Positions 10,401 to 23,000 of a DNA stretch of 64,000 bases are shown here, one piece after another. The position numbers and the translations under genes were made by a program. The stretch comes from Trebouxia sp. TZW2008 (lineage: Eukaryota > Chlorophyta > Trebouxiophyceae > Trebouxiales > Trebouxiaceae). Location: assembly GCA_002118135.1 (NCBI GenBank), contig BDIU01000118.1, positions 310,001-374,000 on the forward strand, read 5' to 3'. Under the pieces are notes generated by a model that made no database searches, had not been told where the DNA came from, and saw only the letters and a program-made list of their open reading frames with translations. The number at the start of each line of letters is the position of its first letter. The first letter of the stretch is position 1.

Positions 10401-13400
10401 CAGGGGCCCAGGTGCAGCTGGTTGCTTGATACAGAAGCACACAGGGCCAGTGTTGGTTGATTCACCCCGAATAAGTTTTGGGGTGGTTATTAACCTCAGT
10501 TGATAGGTTACTTAACAGGTTAATAACCCCAACCTTATTAAGATGCACTGCAAAATGAAACAAATCCACCCGCGGGAGGTTATTAACCTCAATGAATAAG
10601 TTAAATTAACAGGTATATAATCTGGGCACTTGTTGACCTTGCCGACAGTGCACAGGACATTAGCATCATGAAGCAATACAAAAGTAGAAGCAGGAAGGCT
10701 GACCTGCAGCTGGTTGCTTGATACAGAAGTACACAGGACATGACCAGCATGAAGCAGAACAAAAGTAGAAGCAGAAAGGCTGACCTGCAGCTGAGTTTCC
10801 AGGGAGCGAAGGCGGTGATGGTAGTGGCTGCGCACCTCCTCCACCTGCCTCTCCAGCTCCCTCACCCGCAACCCCCTGTTCTCCTGACCCCCTCCCCTGC
10901 AATAATAAAAATGATTACATATTCCAGCATGTACTGCTAGGTATGTGTGGCACAAGTCCTATCTCCCCTACAACAGCATCATACCATGCCTTAACAGCAG
11001 CATTTCATGCCTGCTCGATCTGCTGAACTGGAGCGCCATGTGGCATTCCATGCACCCGCCACCCCCACTCCCCCGCTTTTCCCCCTCTCCTGCATCAAAA
11101 TCTTGTGTTATGCAACTGCAAATGCAAGCAGCTGCACTGGAAATGCATTGCAGCATGTCAGCAAGTCTGTTGGAGCCATGACCATCTTTCATGGCGTGAA
11201 GCAGATGTGCAAGACCAGAACAGCTGCCTTTTGCCAGACAAAGCAGTTCAGAAGGTGCTTGCCTGGCACACATCTTGGCTCCAAACAAGTGTTATGTGCT
11301 CAAACAAACGCCAAGTCAGAAGCTGCAGTGACCAGAGAATTCACTTTCAAATGGGTGGTCCAGCTTGAAGTTGCCGTGACGTGCAGAGGGAGCATCATAT
11401 ACTTTGATGATATAAGGTCATCAAGTATCAAAGGCAAGCAGGGAAGCACAGCAGGTGCCAGCTTACTGCAAAGGCTTTCGTCACATGAGATCATCAGATA
11501 CTCAAATCAACAAGGAAAGGAAAGCAGAGCAGGGCAGGGCATACTGCAGAGGCTTGCGGGCCTGGAACTGGAGCTTGAGGCGGTCATGCTGCTGGCGCAG
11601 AGAGCTCAGCTCCTGCTCCATCTCCTCATCCTTGCGCACCAAAGCAGCCTGCATCAAATTGTAACACCTTGAGTAAAAGTGTTCAAAGATACTTCTTGCT
11701 TCTTTGTTGAAAGGAAGAAGGGAAAACCCAAGAAATTCAGTCCCCCGGACAGAAACAGATACAACATAATCAGTATCTTGCAGCAAATTGGCAAAACCAT
11801 GCCCTTGCCAAGACTTTGCAAGACAGTTACCTTGGTTGACCTGATGCATTGACCTGATACAGCCATTTGAACTGTGGCTCATCATGGCAACCCAAGCCTG
11901 CAGCTGTGAAATATGTACCTGCAGGGAGGTGAGCTTGGTCTGAAGGTCAGTCACCAGGGCGGACTCCTGTGGGCTAGGCTTAGCAGCTGCAATCAGCACT
12001 GGCAGGCTATCTGGGTGCCTGGCCTTCAGAGCTGCCTGCAACAACCCTCCACATGTAAAGACAGTACAGAGAGCCATAACAGCTGCCACAGCTGCAAACA
12101 AAGGGCTACTTGCACAAGGGTCAATGTTTTGCTGACAAGCCAGTTTGTTCACACCATCAGTATGTTATACTACTTGAGCAGACAGCTGCATACTCCAGAA
12201 GCATGAGTGGATCAAGCACAGCATCCTGTGCCAACGCTCATCCCTGCGAGCGGTTGGCATCCTTGATGCAAACATTTCACCCCACAAGGCGCATCAGGAG
12301 GGCAGCATCTGAAGACCTGTTGCACACAGTCTTGCCGCAGATCCTGCCCTCTGCCATGTCTACATGCCAGCATAATAGCAGGGAATATTCAGCTGGGGCC
12401 ACAGCAGTCAGTCTACTGCCATGCGGTCAGTTCAGCATCAACAAGATAATGACTATTGCACCTTGAGGTTGTCAATGTCAGTCTCCAGCTCCTTGATGCG
12501 CTTCTTATCACCCTGCTGGACTTTGTCATTGGCTGTTGTCTGCTGCAGGCTCAGGCGCTCCTCCAGTGCAGCAATGGTGTTGGCTTGCTCCTTCACCAAA
12601 CTGCTGTTCTTGTTCACCAGCTCCTGATTCTCTGCATACCTGCAGCACACAGAGTGTCACTAAGTCTTGTAAGATCTGAGTAGCACAAGGTGACCCTTGT
12701 TGTTCGCTGGTGCCTGCTGCTGCTTCAGGCGCTCCTCCAGTGCAGCGATGGTGCTGGCTTGCTCCTGCACCAAACTGCTGATCTTGTGCACCAGTTCCTG
12801 ATTCTCTGCATACCTGCAGCACACAGACTGCCATTCAGTCTTGTAAGATCTGAGAGACACAAGGTGAACCTTGCTTTTGGCTGGTGCCAGCTGCTGCCTC
12901 AGGCTCTCCACCAGTGCAGCGATGGTGCTGGCTTGCTGCTTCACCAAACTGCTGTTCTTGTTCACCAGCTCCTGATTCTCTGCGTACCTGCAGCACACAG
13001 ACTGCCATCAAGTCTTGTAAGATCTGAGAGACACAAGGTGACTCTTGCTGTTGGCTGTTCCCCGCTGCTGCCTCAGGCGCTCCTCCAGTGTAGCGATGGT
13101 GCTGGCTTGCTTGTGCACTCCTGATTCTCTGCATACCTGCATCATTGAAGCTTATAGTGGATTGCATAGACTGTTGTATTATTGCGCTAGTCAAGCTTTG
13201 TTGAATGGAGCAGCATGGGTTCACTGACATTCAGGGTATAGGCTGTCATGCTGGACACCATGCAAATGATGCACATGGCCATGCTTATTGGTCTGTGTTT
13301 GTGATGGTCGCAACCTGAAGTCACAGTCTTTTGATGATGTGTAGTTCATGCAGGTCTTCTGACATACAGTCAACAGGTTGCCCTTGTTCTCACAGGAAAC

Positions 13401-16400
13401 AAACAAGGAGGCTGCGCACCAGGCAAGCTTGCGCTGGAGCTCTGCCGCCATTTGGTCATGCTGGCGCTGCATATCTGCCATCTGGGCCCGCAGCTGTGCC
13501 AACACACAATCCTTTTCTGCCTGCACCTGCTTCACCACCTCGTCCTCTGCCTGCATGCTGTAACTAGTCAACATGCTAGAATAGATCCTGGGAGTTCTGC
13601 AGGAGCTCTGCTGCCGTGTGGCTGCGCTGGCGCTGCATGTTTGCCATCTGAGCCCGCAGCTGCGCCAGCAGGCAGTCCTTCTCTGCCTGCACCTGCTTCA
13701 CCACCTTGTCCTCTGCCTGCATGCTGTAACTGGTCAACATGCTAGAATAGATCCTGGGAGTTTCATAGGAGCTCTGCTGCCGTGTGGCTGCGCTGGCGCT
13801 GCATATTTGCCATCTGAACCCGCAGCTGCGCCAGCAGGCAGTCCTTCTCTGCCTGCACCTGCTTCACCACCTTGTCCTCTGCCTGCATGCTGTAACTGGT
13901 CAACATGCTAGAACAGAACCTGGGAATTCCACGGGAGCTCTGCTGCCATGTGGCTGCGCTGGCGCTGCATATTTGCCATCTGGGCTTGCAGTTGTGACAG
14001 CAGGCGATCCTTCTCTGCCTGCACCTGCTTCACCAACTCGTCCTCTGCCTGCATGCTGTAACTATTCAACAGGAGCCTGGGAGCTCCATTGGAGCTCGGC
14101 TGCCATGTGGCTGCGCTGGTGCTGCAGATTTGCCATCTGAGCCCACAGCTGTGCCAGCAGGCGGTTTGTCTCTGCCTGTACCTGCTTCACCACCACATCT
14201 TCTGCCTGTATGCACACTGTACGCATGCAGCGGAGCAGCCGCCAGGGTACAGGTGACTGTGGCAGATCTGTACAACTGATGCAACAAAATGCGTAGGCAA
14301 TCAGATAGACACACTGTAATTGCCTATGTCACTGACTCTCTGCTCTCATGCAGCTGTCACTTAAGCATCCATCTGCAGCAATTGCAGCATGCAGGAGGCA
14401 GGGGCGCCTGCATTTTGTTGGCATCCAGTCCTGCTAGCTTGTCCTTGCAAAGTAAACATCGTAATGACAGTGACAGCACAACTGGTCACCTTTTATGCAG
14501 CAAGCAGCAGAAGAAAAAGGGGGACCTGCATAAGCATTCTATGAGCATTGAACAACAATCAGGCTCACACGGCAGGACAGCATGTATGGTCGCATCTGCA
14601 TCTTGGTGAGGTCCAGTCCTGCCGGCTTGACCTCCATTCCCTTGCAATGGAAATGTCTTAAGGATCGGGACAGCATGAACACACACACTTTTCATGCTGC
14701 CCATTCAGCTGCAATGATGCAGATGAACATGGAACAAGGGGCACCTGCATCTTATTGAGGTCCAGTCCTGCCAGCTTGGCTTCCATCTCCTTCCTGTCCT
14801 GCCGTGCCTGCTGCAATTGCTGTCCCAGCTCAGCCTCCCTTGCAGCTGCCTTCTCGTGAGTTGCTTCCAGCTCTGATTGCAGCTTGAAGACGGCAGTGAG
14901 CTTGTCAGTCACATCCACCTTGGATTGTACACCTTGCTCCTAAACAGTGGCCAAACAGCTTGCTTGTGAGTGGCATCTGACTCAGAATGCAGCAGGACAG
15001 GCATTTGGCTTGGCCGTCACATCCACCTTGAACTGCATACCCTGCTCCTGTGCAAGAGCAGAACAAACAGCCTATTCATGAGTGACGCCACATCTACCTT
15101 GTGCTGTCCTCTCTGCTCCTATGCAAGAGCAGAACAGACAGCCTGGTTACAAATGATATCACAGTGAGAGAGCAGATTGGCTGCCTGCTTGCTAATGCAT
15201 GCAGGCCATGCTGCAGCTTCAAGGCAGCAGTGAGTTTGATTTTGCCGTAACAGCAATGCAATGTGCCAGGAGTGTGTACCTGGATCTGAGCCAGGGCACG
15301 CTGCAGGCGCAGATTTTCCTCAGTAAGCTGATCATGAGCATGCACATGCTCAAGCTTCATCTTTTTCAGCTGCTGCATTGCTGCCTCGTTCTCAACCTGC
15401 ATGATGCAAAACAGAAGCGATGTAGGAACCTGCACGGCCGCCTCATCCTTCACAAACTTAACAAACCACAAAAGCAAAATCTGCATTGAGCTCAAGTTGT
15501 ACATTGTAATGGCTATGCACCTGACTGTCTCATTCAGATTGCCTGGCATGCATCAGGACAGACAACATGACAGCATGCTGGTACAGTCATGCACGTGCGC
15601 CAAGACAATTTGCATACACATATTGATAGCATTATGCCTTGTAACGGAAATTTGACCCAAAATATATGAATGCTTCAGCAGTGTTTGCATACTAGCTTTA
15701 GAAATGTGATGTCCCTGCGCTGTAGCATCAATGCTTCTTTGATAGGTTGAGCCTGAGCTTGATGCAGTGCCAGTCATGCTGCTGTCTCTTAGCAATAGCA
15801 AAGTCGGGTGCTTCGAAGAACAACCTAATGACTGCATTTGTCGTGAATGCAGACCTGGTAGCCCTGGATGAGATTTTCCTGTTCCTGCATGTCCCGCCGC
15901 AGGGTCCGCACTTCTGCTTCACTCAAGGTGACCTGGCTAGTCTCTGACAGCTTGGCCTTGGGGTCCAGCCCCTCAAATGACTGTATACACGTCAATTTCC
16001 TCAGAACACCGCAGCAAGTCTGAATCATGCATCACTCGCAGCCCAAGTGGAGAAACACGTTTGCACTATGTAGCTTTGACGCAGCTTGTGTTTACAGCTT
16101 TTAACGAGCCCAATGTATCTGGCAGATCAGCTCGGAATTGCTTGTTGCCAATGCATACTACACATGACCCAAATTTGGGCTGTGAAACAATTTTCCCACA
16201 CACATGCTAGATGCTGTGTGACTCAGCGAGCTATTTGAATCCATGTGAACAAGGCTGCACGCACCTGCAGTTGATTCTGCACTGCAGTGAGCTGCATCTG
16301 CTTCTGCCTGAGCTTTGACTCATACTGCTCCCGCAGCTTGCGCTCTGCAACAGCAGCCTCCTTCTTGTGGGCAGCAAGCAGAGCATGGGCAACTTGCCTG

Positions 16401-19396
16401 GCCTCACTCTCCAACTGCATGCACAGCAGATGTTACTGTCCTGTGGCTGATGCTGTCAGCAGTCAATTGGAGCACGTATTTTCACTTGTGATATATCTAC
16501 TCACCTTGGTCAACCACGAGGAATGTAAACCGGTTTAAGCTGTTTCTACAACAACAAGCAGAACTGCATAATGGTAACAACACACTCTTGAGCACCACTT
16601 TGTACTATATCTGTAGAATGCTAGGGTGCCCCTGCAAACAGTCTGCAATTGGCAAGATAATTGATGATGTGCAAAACATGATAGTGCTGCCATGAGTGAT
16701 TACTGGTGTGCCTTTGGCTTGTACCAAACACAGCAGGACAGCATCCTGCTTGACTCCAGCCACTGCATGTGACACTGCATGCGTGTGTGGGGACTCCTGG
16801 GCACCTGAAGTTTGGCTTTTAGCGCCTCCACTTGCTTTTGCAAGTCCAAAATCCGGTTGGCAGATACGCCCCTGTCTTGTTTATTGCTGGAGGGTGGGGT
16901 CTGCCTGCCTGCTGGACTGCGCAAGGGACCAGCTCCAACAGGCGTCCCACTAAGAGTCCTGGAGGTGACAGGAGTCTTCTGTATGAGCTGAGCCAGGCGT
17001 GCCTCCTGAGGACTGACGCCCAATCCCAGCTCTGTTACAGGTGAGCCTGCGCCCAAGCAAGTGACTTCAGATGATGCAGTTGTCAGGAAGGGTATAGGCA
17101 GCTGGAATCCAATGCAGCATCTTTCAGCATGTCAGGCACAGCCATGTCAGCAGAATTATGCTCACCTTCAGTTGCTGTTGACATGCTACCTTGAGGCCTG
17201 CCATAGGGCTCAAGACGCTCACGGCTAGCAGGAGACTGCTGCCTGGTAGGGCTACAGTGCTTGCTATCATCTTCAGTAGCTTTGCCAGCCTCTGCAGGCA
17301 ATTTGACACCAGCTTGGGCTTCAACATGACTTTCAAGCAATGCTGCCTGCCTCTCTGGACTGCTGTTAGCTGCCGCTGCAGATGACTGCCTCAAATTGCT
17401 GTTGCCATTGTCTGTACTGCTTGCAACTGGATGCACAGCTGATGCTGATGGGTGCTTCGCGGCTGCCATGCTTTGTGCCATGCTTGAGGCACCAGCCAAT
17501 GGACTTCTGTTGATGCTTTGCTGTGCTGCAGGATTGCCTGAGCTCTGGTCACCTGGACTGTCCATGCCGTGACTTGAGCTTGAAGCGGTCATGCCAGCAA
17601 GCAGATGAGGTGAGGTGAGAAACACTCTTTCCATGACTTGTGGCTTGCCTTCGGTGTCAGCTGCAGTAACGATAAAGTCGGCAGAGCCTTTGACGCCCTG
17701 ACTGCCTGCTTTACCAGGCGTAAACTCCTCACTAGTAGGCTCACTGCTAGACACAGCATCAACGTGAGCGGCTGGATCTACTTGCGCATGTCCACCAGGT
17801 TGATGTGGGCTTCCTGGCTGCACAATTGCTGTGGACGGGCTAGCTTGAGAATGGTGCCTCTGTGTGAACTGCCGCTCTGTGGAGACTGCAGCAACTGCTG
17901 AGCTATCTGGGCTAGCAGCAGGGCTGTTGGCAAGCGAGGTGGCTTCAGCTGCAGATTGGAAACTGGCTGAGGGGCTGGCTGACTGTCTGGCTGCAGCCAA
18001 AAGATGAGTAGCAGAATTGCTGCTTTGCACTGTCTTGGGCATCTCCTGAGGCAGCAGGCTATGGCTGCTTATGGCCTGGTCTGCACCAAGTGAGGGGTTG
18101 TCTGATGGTCTGGAAGCCGGTTCTGCAGACTGTGTGCTCAGCAATCTGGATGAGCCAAGCAAGCCCTCTGCACGCACAGCATTGCAGCATACTACGCATT
18201 GCACAATTGAGCATGACAAGATGATTGATATGTGTGCAATGTTGCCTATGCAAGACAGCAGTGTTGGCGCCATGCTCGATGCAAGCATAAGACATTTGCA
18301 GCAGCCTTGTCAAGCTGCCTGCGCATGCTAGTAAGTGCGCTGTCTCCAACATGCATATTCTTGCTCAAATGCACCAGCCTGGTGCTTGCTGAAAGCCATA
18401 TTGCTTGAGCATGGGTGAAACTATGCAGAGCAGGCATGCGATACGATATGTCACCTTGATACTTGCCCTTCTGGAGAGGGCTTTTCTCAGGACTGCTGCT
18501 GCTCTCAGGGTCAAAGCTGGAGCTTGTCAGCCTGTTCAGTAAGGCGTAATCTATTGGCTCGCCTGTGTGTGACTCTCGCCACTGAGCTTCCAGCTGCTGA
18601 AAGAACTTCTGCTTGTGAGCTTGATCACTCTCAGAATCAGATGCAGTGCTGAATGTCTGCACGATCATGAGACCTGTTGTGATGTGTACAAGGCTGCTGC
18701 ACCTGTGATGCTTGCCAAAGCGTTCGACATCATGGGCTTTACATGAAATGGAAAGTTGCAAGGCGTACCTGGCTCTGGTGGGGGAACCCAGCGCTGTCAA
18801 AGCGGCTTATTTGTTCAGCAGCTAGGCCTGCATCCACATCACACCGTCATGCCAAATGTCGCTGCAAAATTGACAGCAACCTTTTGAGACCTGCAGCAAT
18901 AGGGACAGCAGAGCAGAGGCAACATTCAAAAGCAACACCAGGCTCTGAAACTCTCCATTTCAATCAGAGGAGATGGGCCTGACCTGGTTGCTGGGCTGGA
19001 ACAAATGACCCTGGCACCCCAAAGTGCAGCATGCGATGCGCACTGCTTGCGGCTGACGACAATTGCTGGTTTGTGGTGTTGGGACTTGGTGCTGCGTCGT
19101 GCAAGAAGACATTGGAGCAAGGCCCACAGCTTCTGATAAGCATAGCGCCTATGCATACCTAGAGGTGAGTCGCTGACAAAAGGCTTGAGTTGAGCTGGAC
19201 TATCTGTTAGCATCCTTAGTTCCTGAAGCATGTCAGGACAGACCTGTCTGGCTTGATCACTTCCGCGAAGCAACCTCCCAGTGTTTTGCAGTGTCAAGGT
19301 CAAGGTCACTCATACCTGTGCAGCAGGCGGCAGCGAGCTGTCGTAGGAATCGAACACATCAGAGTAAGCTAGGTCTGTAGTGCTCACAGCAGACAT
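7420..19396 (-). CDS. CEP162-like long coiled-coil protein, many exons
   Basis: Start ATG at 19396 (exon 19396-19316, MSAVSTTDLAYSDVF...), stop at 7422-7420. CEP162 is an axoneme-associated protein that promotes transition-zone assembly at the distal end of centrioles and basal bodies. Seen: near 18660-18475 KQKFFQQLEAQW followed by EPIDYALLNRLTSSS, matching the FF-LE...IDY-LN motif I recall for CEP162; near 11640-11530 KDEEMEQELSSLRQQHDRLK; a Ser/Ala-rich disordered part at about 18170-17100; then many short coiled-coil exons rich in E, Q, K and L (for example 16415-16265, 15400-15280, 14935-14745, 9290-8985, 8355-8190, 7530-7420). Blocks of near-identical exons occur at 12.45-13.14, 13.38-14.21 and 8.19-8.61 kb; some copies are frameshifted or lack donors and may be skipped. 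The full exon list is not solved. It could be another centrosomal coiled-coil protein, or two genes. Confidence 0.55.
8190..8615 (-). repeat. Tandem duplication of a coiled-coil exon (about 245 bp unit)
   Basis: Two copies encode QQHTAQVADLQRKTQVEE and QQHTAQFADLQRETQVEE followed by ALKWRQHL. In the copy at 8430-8610 about 13 bp are missing after the HL codons, so the frame shifts and meets a stop unless splicing leaves before that point. The other copy (8190-8355) stays open. The first is probably a decayed duplicate. Confidence 0.7.
10027..10147. repeat. Exact-period 60-bp tandem duplication
   Basis: Two copies of 60 bp, beginning CACAAGACACAGCAGTTTGA, differ at only two or three positions. 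They lie in an intron of the CEP162-like gene. The near identity implies a recent event. Confidence 0.9.
10470..10615. repeat. AT-rich MITE-like imperfect hairpin with a partial repeat
   Basis: Left arm 10470-10496 and right arm 10517-10539 are imperfect inverted copies built on GGTTATTAACC and GTTAATAACCCC, with about 20 bp between. A related segment (GGTTATTAACCTCA... AAATTAACAGG) follows at about 10577-10615. The stretch is markedly AT-rich compared with its surroundings and lies in an intron of the CEP162-like gene. No transposase nearby. Confidence 0.6.
12455..13137 (-). repeat. Four tandem copies of the exon encoding YAENQELV...
   Basis: On the minus strand each unit encodes a form of YAENQELVNKNSSLV followed by TIAALEERL. 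Copies start near 12640, 12818, 12990 and 13137, so spacing falls from about 178 to 148 bp. Copy 4 has an internal deletion after YAENQE that changes frame, so it is probably not coding. The copy nearest 12460 continues into KRIKELETDIDNLK before a GT donor. The intron borders are duplicated with the exon. Confidence 0.8.
13385..14210 (-). repeat. Five tandem copies (166-bp period) of a coiled-coil exon
   Basis: On the minus strand the unit encodes AEDxVVKQVQAEKDCLLAQL then RAQMANMQRQRSH. Copies lie near 13420, 13600, 13766, 13932 and 14090. The acceptor side (CTGCAG|GCAGAGGAC) is preserved in most. After AAEL the copies diverge, one reads directly into a stop (GAGCTCCTATGA) and none shows a strong GT donor. 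Whether all five are spliced in, or only some, cannot be told from the sequence. Confidence 0.8.
14380..14935 (-). repeat. Repeated exon end in the CEP162-like gene
   Basis: The exon ending AKLAGLDLNKMQ (minus strand, about 14800-14745) has partial copies near 14640-14590 and 14450-14400, each carrying the GTCCAGTCCTGC core with the adjacent CTGCAT donor region. The outer copies are truncated and diverged. Confidence 0.7.
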
Positions 19397-20079
19397 TTTG
19401 AAGAGTCGCTTGCGAAGTGACCCTTGCCCTCAGAGGCCCCGAGCACAGTTGATCAGTTATAGATCACTTAGCCAGATCCGCGAGAAGCCGCAAGAAGAGA
19501 CGCTCGGCCGTGCCAGCGGAGTCTGCAGATGTTCAACGCAGACGTATGGATGCTGCTGTGTCAGGTCGATCTGCAGAAACGCATCTTCAACACGCATTGA
19601 GCTAGGTGCAGTAACATGACAGCCAAGTTGCAGGATGCAGTGAAATTAGTAGCTGATCATAACATGCAACAAGCAGACATGCAGCTGCTGCTGAGGCCGT
19701 ATTGCAACCTTTTCCGGTGCAACATAGATGTCAGATTCATCATGAGATAGCCACGATGTTCACTGGCAAGGGAAGCTGTTGGCACAGTTTTCTTGCAGCA
19801 TGACGCTGTCTGCCTGATCTGAGCAGATTGCTGCCTTCAAAGCAGCAGACAAAGTCATCATTAAGCAGGTCAGAGCAATCAGTTCAACCCAGCTGAAGGC
19901 ATTGCTGCAACTGAATCAGCTTGCTGTACATGCAGACTCAACGCATGACTCTTGTACAAACGAATAAATCCATATTTTGGAGTGCAATGTGCAGCAGCCC
20001 TCTCTGAGCAGCTGTAGCCTACATACAGTACAATCAAGACGACGTAACAGACACATGCACTCAGCACACAAATATCATA
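19397..20079. other. Intergenic region upstream of the CEP162-like gene
   Basis: 683 bp between the start of the CEP162-like gene and the stop of PIG-T, both on the minus strand. It should hold the promoter of the former and the 3' UTR of the latter. No convincing coding sequence seen. Confidence 0.4.
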
Positions 20080-23000
20080 TCACGTCTGTGCTGTCGCAAT
20101 TCCAGCATTCACAAGAAACTCCTGTACCTGTCTCTGCAAAGACTTGTCCAGGCTGACAGCTATACCACCAAAGGCTGAAATCATCACAAGTAGCAACAGA
20201 ATTTGCTTCAGCTTTGCAGCTTTGGTTTTCGTCTTTGCTTCGCCTGGCTTTCCAAACACCAGGGAGACTATCCCCAGCACATAGATTGCCAACACAGTAC
20301 ACGAAAGGCAGCATACATTGTATGGCATGCTGAAGTCAGGCGTTGGCAAGGGCACCAAAACACCAGTAGTGTAGATCTGGTGACCCTTGAAGCGGGAAAA
20401 ATGCTGCATGATGTTGTGATCTTCAAAAGACGCGTTCTTTACTGTATTTGCCTGCTGCGTGATCATCCAGGGTCCCTGCGTCACAGCAATGTAGCATCAG
20501 ATATTGTTTCCAGCATTTCCCAAGCTGTAACAAGCATATAGCCATGCGCAAGGTTTGAGGCATACTTGCTTTGTTTCTGTCATGACAAAGCAGAAGTTGT
20601 GCTGAAGCAGCATCTGAAGTCATGACAGGTTGCCAGATTGTGACTGTTTCAGCAGAAAGACATGTTACAGCCACCGCAAATGATCACCTGATGATCAGGC
20701 CTGGCATCGAGGAAGGTGAATAGTGCAGCCGGTATGTCAAAGCCTCTATGGGCATCAGGCGGGTGGTCAAACACTGTCAGGAACGCTTTTTGGAAGTCAA
20801 TTGTCAAGGACGCTGCATTTGTAGCAGCTGGAAGCTTCAGGCAAAGCTCTAGGAGAGCAGTGGTGCCAGGTCCTTCTGCAGGTTCAAGGTGATGCGCCAT
20901 TAGCACATCATCCAAATGGATCACCTGCAAGCAAAAAGGACAGCGTCTGCCAGAATGTAGCAGAGACCAAGACCAAGATCAACAAAGCTTCACCTCTTTC
21001 ATCGGAGGCACTTGCCTGGGGCAATGTTGCCTGTTGACCAGTGGTTGCCTTTGATTTCAAGGAACAGAAAAAGTGCAACAGAGCAAATGCGCGTTGTGCA
21101 GTTGAGGGAGCCTTGGGCCCTCCTCTATCAATAATGGGATTGAGGTCTTTCTTGCGCCATTGCTGCACCTTATGACAGGCTCAACCAGACAGATACGTGG
21201 ATTGTGTATGCACAGGTCTCTGATGCAAAGTGATCTGATGCATATGTAGCCAAGCAATATGACAGCTGGCTTGATGTCACCAAGCTAATTGACTGAATAG
21301 TCCCATGTTCTGTGTCACATGCGCATTGTTGATGGCAGTGCAGTACTACGAGATTACCTTGTCGTCTACAGTAAGCTGCATGGTGTGATGCAGCAGGCGG
21401 AAGTACCAAGGCACCATCTGGAGTATGCAAAAGCGCAGGTTCTGAGTACTGTTCAGGCCAGTCCTGTGATCTCCATTCTGCTGAACATCAGCTCCCAGCA
21501 TTCTGGACCTGCTGCGTTCATGTATATTCAATTGGAGAATCAAGGAACCCCTGTCTCCATATCTGCCTGCCACAAACTGTTGCACCTATGCAGGCAACAC
21601 TGACTTGCAATTGAACACACATGGAACTAATACGCCATGCTTTGCCGCAATGCAGCAGCACACGGACGTCGTTAATTCAATTATGTTGGTTGACGGGGCG
21701 AGCATCAGCAAATTTGGCTGGTGAATGTGACAAATTTGCTGCAGCTTTGGCGCCATACATTCCACCTTGCACCAGTAGCACACAATGCATTGACTGGACT
21801 GTCTCACCTTCACTGGAGGGTCTTCAGCCTGCCACAATTCTGGCTGCTGGCGCCAAGTAAGCTTAGGTTGAAGACACTTCTCTGCTGCTGCTGACTGCTG
21901 GCTGGCTTGGTCTGCAGTCAGGTTGAACAACAGAAATACGCCTGATGAGGAGCTGATGACAGTGTCTGGAGCTGGCGTGACACTGTACATGGCATTGTCT
22001 ATGCCTTGCAGATCTGAAAAGGTGCTGCTTGTGTTAGCCTCTGCAAGGGTTGGCTTGGGCATGTGGAAGTAGATGTGCGTATGTGTTGCTTTGGGGCATG
22101 CTCCTGCTCCAAGCTTGTTGAACAAGCGCTGCAGATCCAAGTCTGGATGCATGACTTTGCCAAAGTTGTCAAAGGGTGATAGGGCTTCATCAGAGGTATG
22201 CATCTGCTCCGGGCGCAGTACTAAGGTGAGCGTCTGAGTCAGCGTTGCTGGTCTGCTTGACAAGTGCTGTGACCATGGCGTGGAGTCGTGTCCCTGATTA
22301 GATTTGCTGAAGCCTTGCTGCGGCTGTGCCGGGCAGATCTCATTGCCACTGGGAGCAACTGTGCAGATGCTGTCAGTTTGCTGAGCTGGGACTTGCAGGT
22401 GCACACGCATAGCGTGGTAGCTTGCACCATACAGAGTGGGTCTGTCCATGAGCTGGGTGAGGCCCTGCCTGCCCTGACAGGGCAACAGCTTCAGCCAGGG
22501 TGTCAAATTCTCTGTGCAGACTGCTTCCCTGGGCAAGCTGCCAAAGAACCACTGGCTCGCCTGACTGGAGTTGTGGGGTCCAAACGCATAGCTGGGCATT
22601 GCCACCATTGCAGGGTCTGCCTGTCGGCACAGCAGATGTTATCCAAAGCAAATTGAAGCAGCTCGGGGTTCATCTCGACCACAAACAGAAAGTGGGCAAG
22701 CTCAGATATGACCTCAGCCAACAAGCACATATTGGGACCAAACTCCTAAAATGAGCAAGCTGTATGCTGCCACCAAAATGTTCTGCACTCAATGCTGCTG
22801 TTGTTTTGGCTGTCCTAACTTTTGCAGAAACAAGCTTACCAGAAAGTTCAGGGATGAACAGAACATTCCACTCAAGATGTGTGTCAGGTTGCCCCAAGCA
22901 TACAGCAATTCCTGCATGTCTTGCAAACGCGGCAGAAATCTGCTTTGCAAGGTGGCACCAGGCGGGTGAACAGGCAACTGCGGGTGACCCCACTTCTCTG

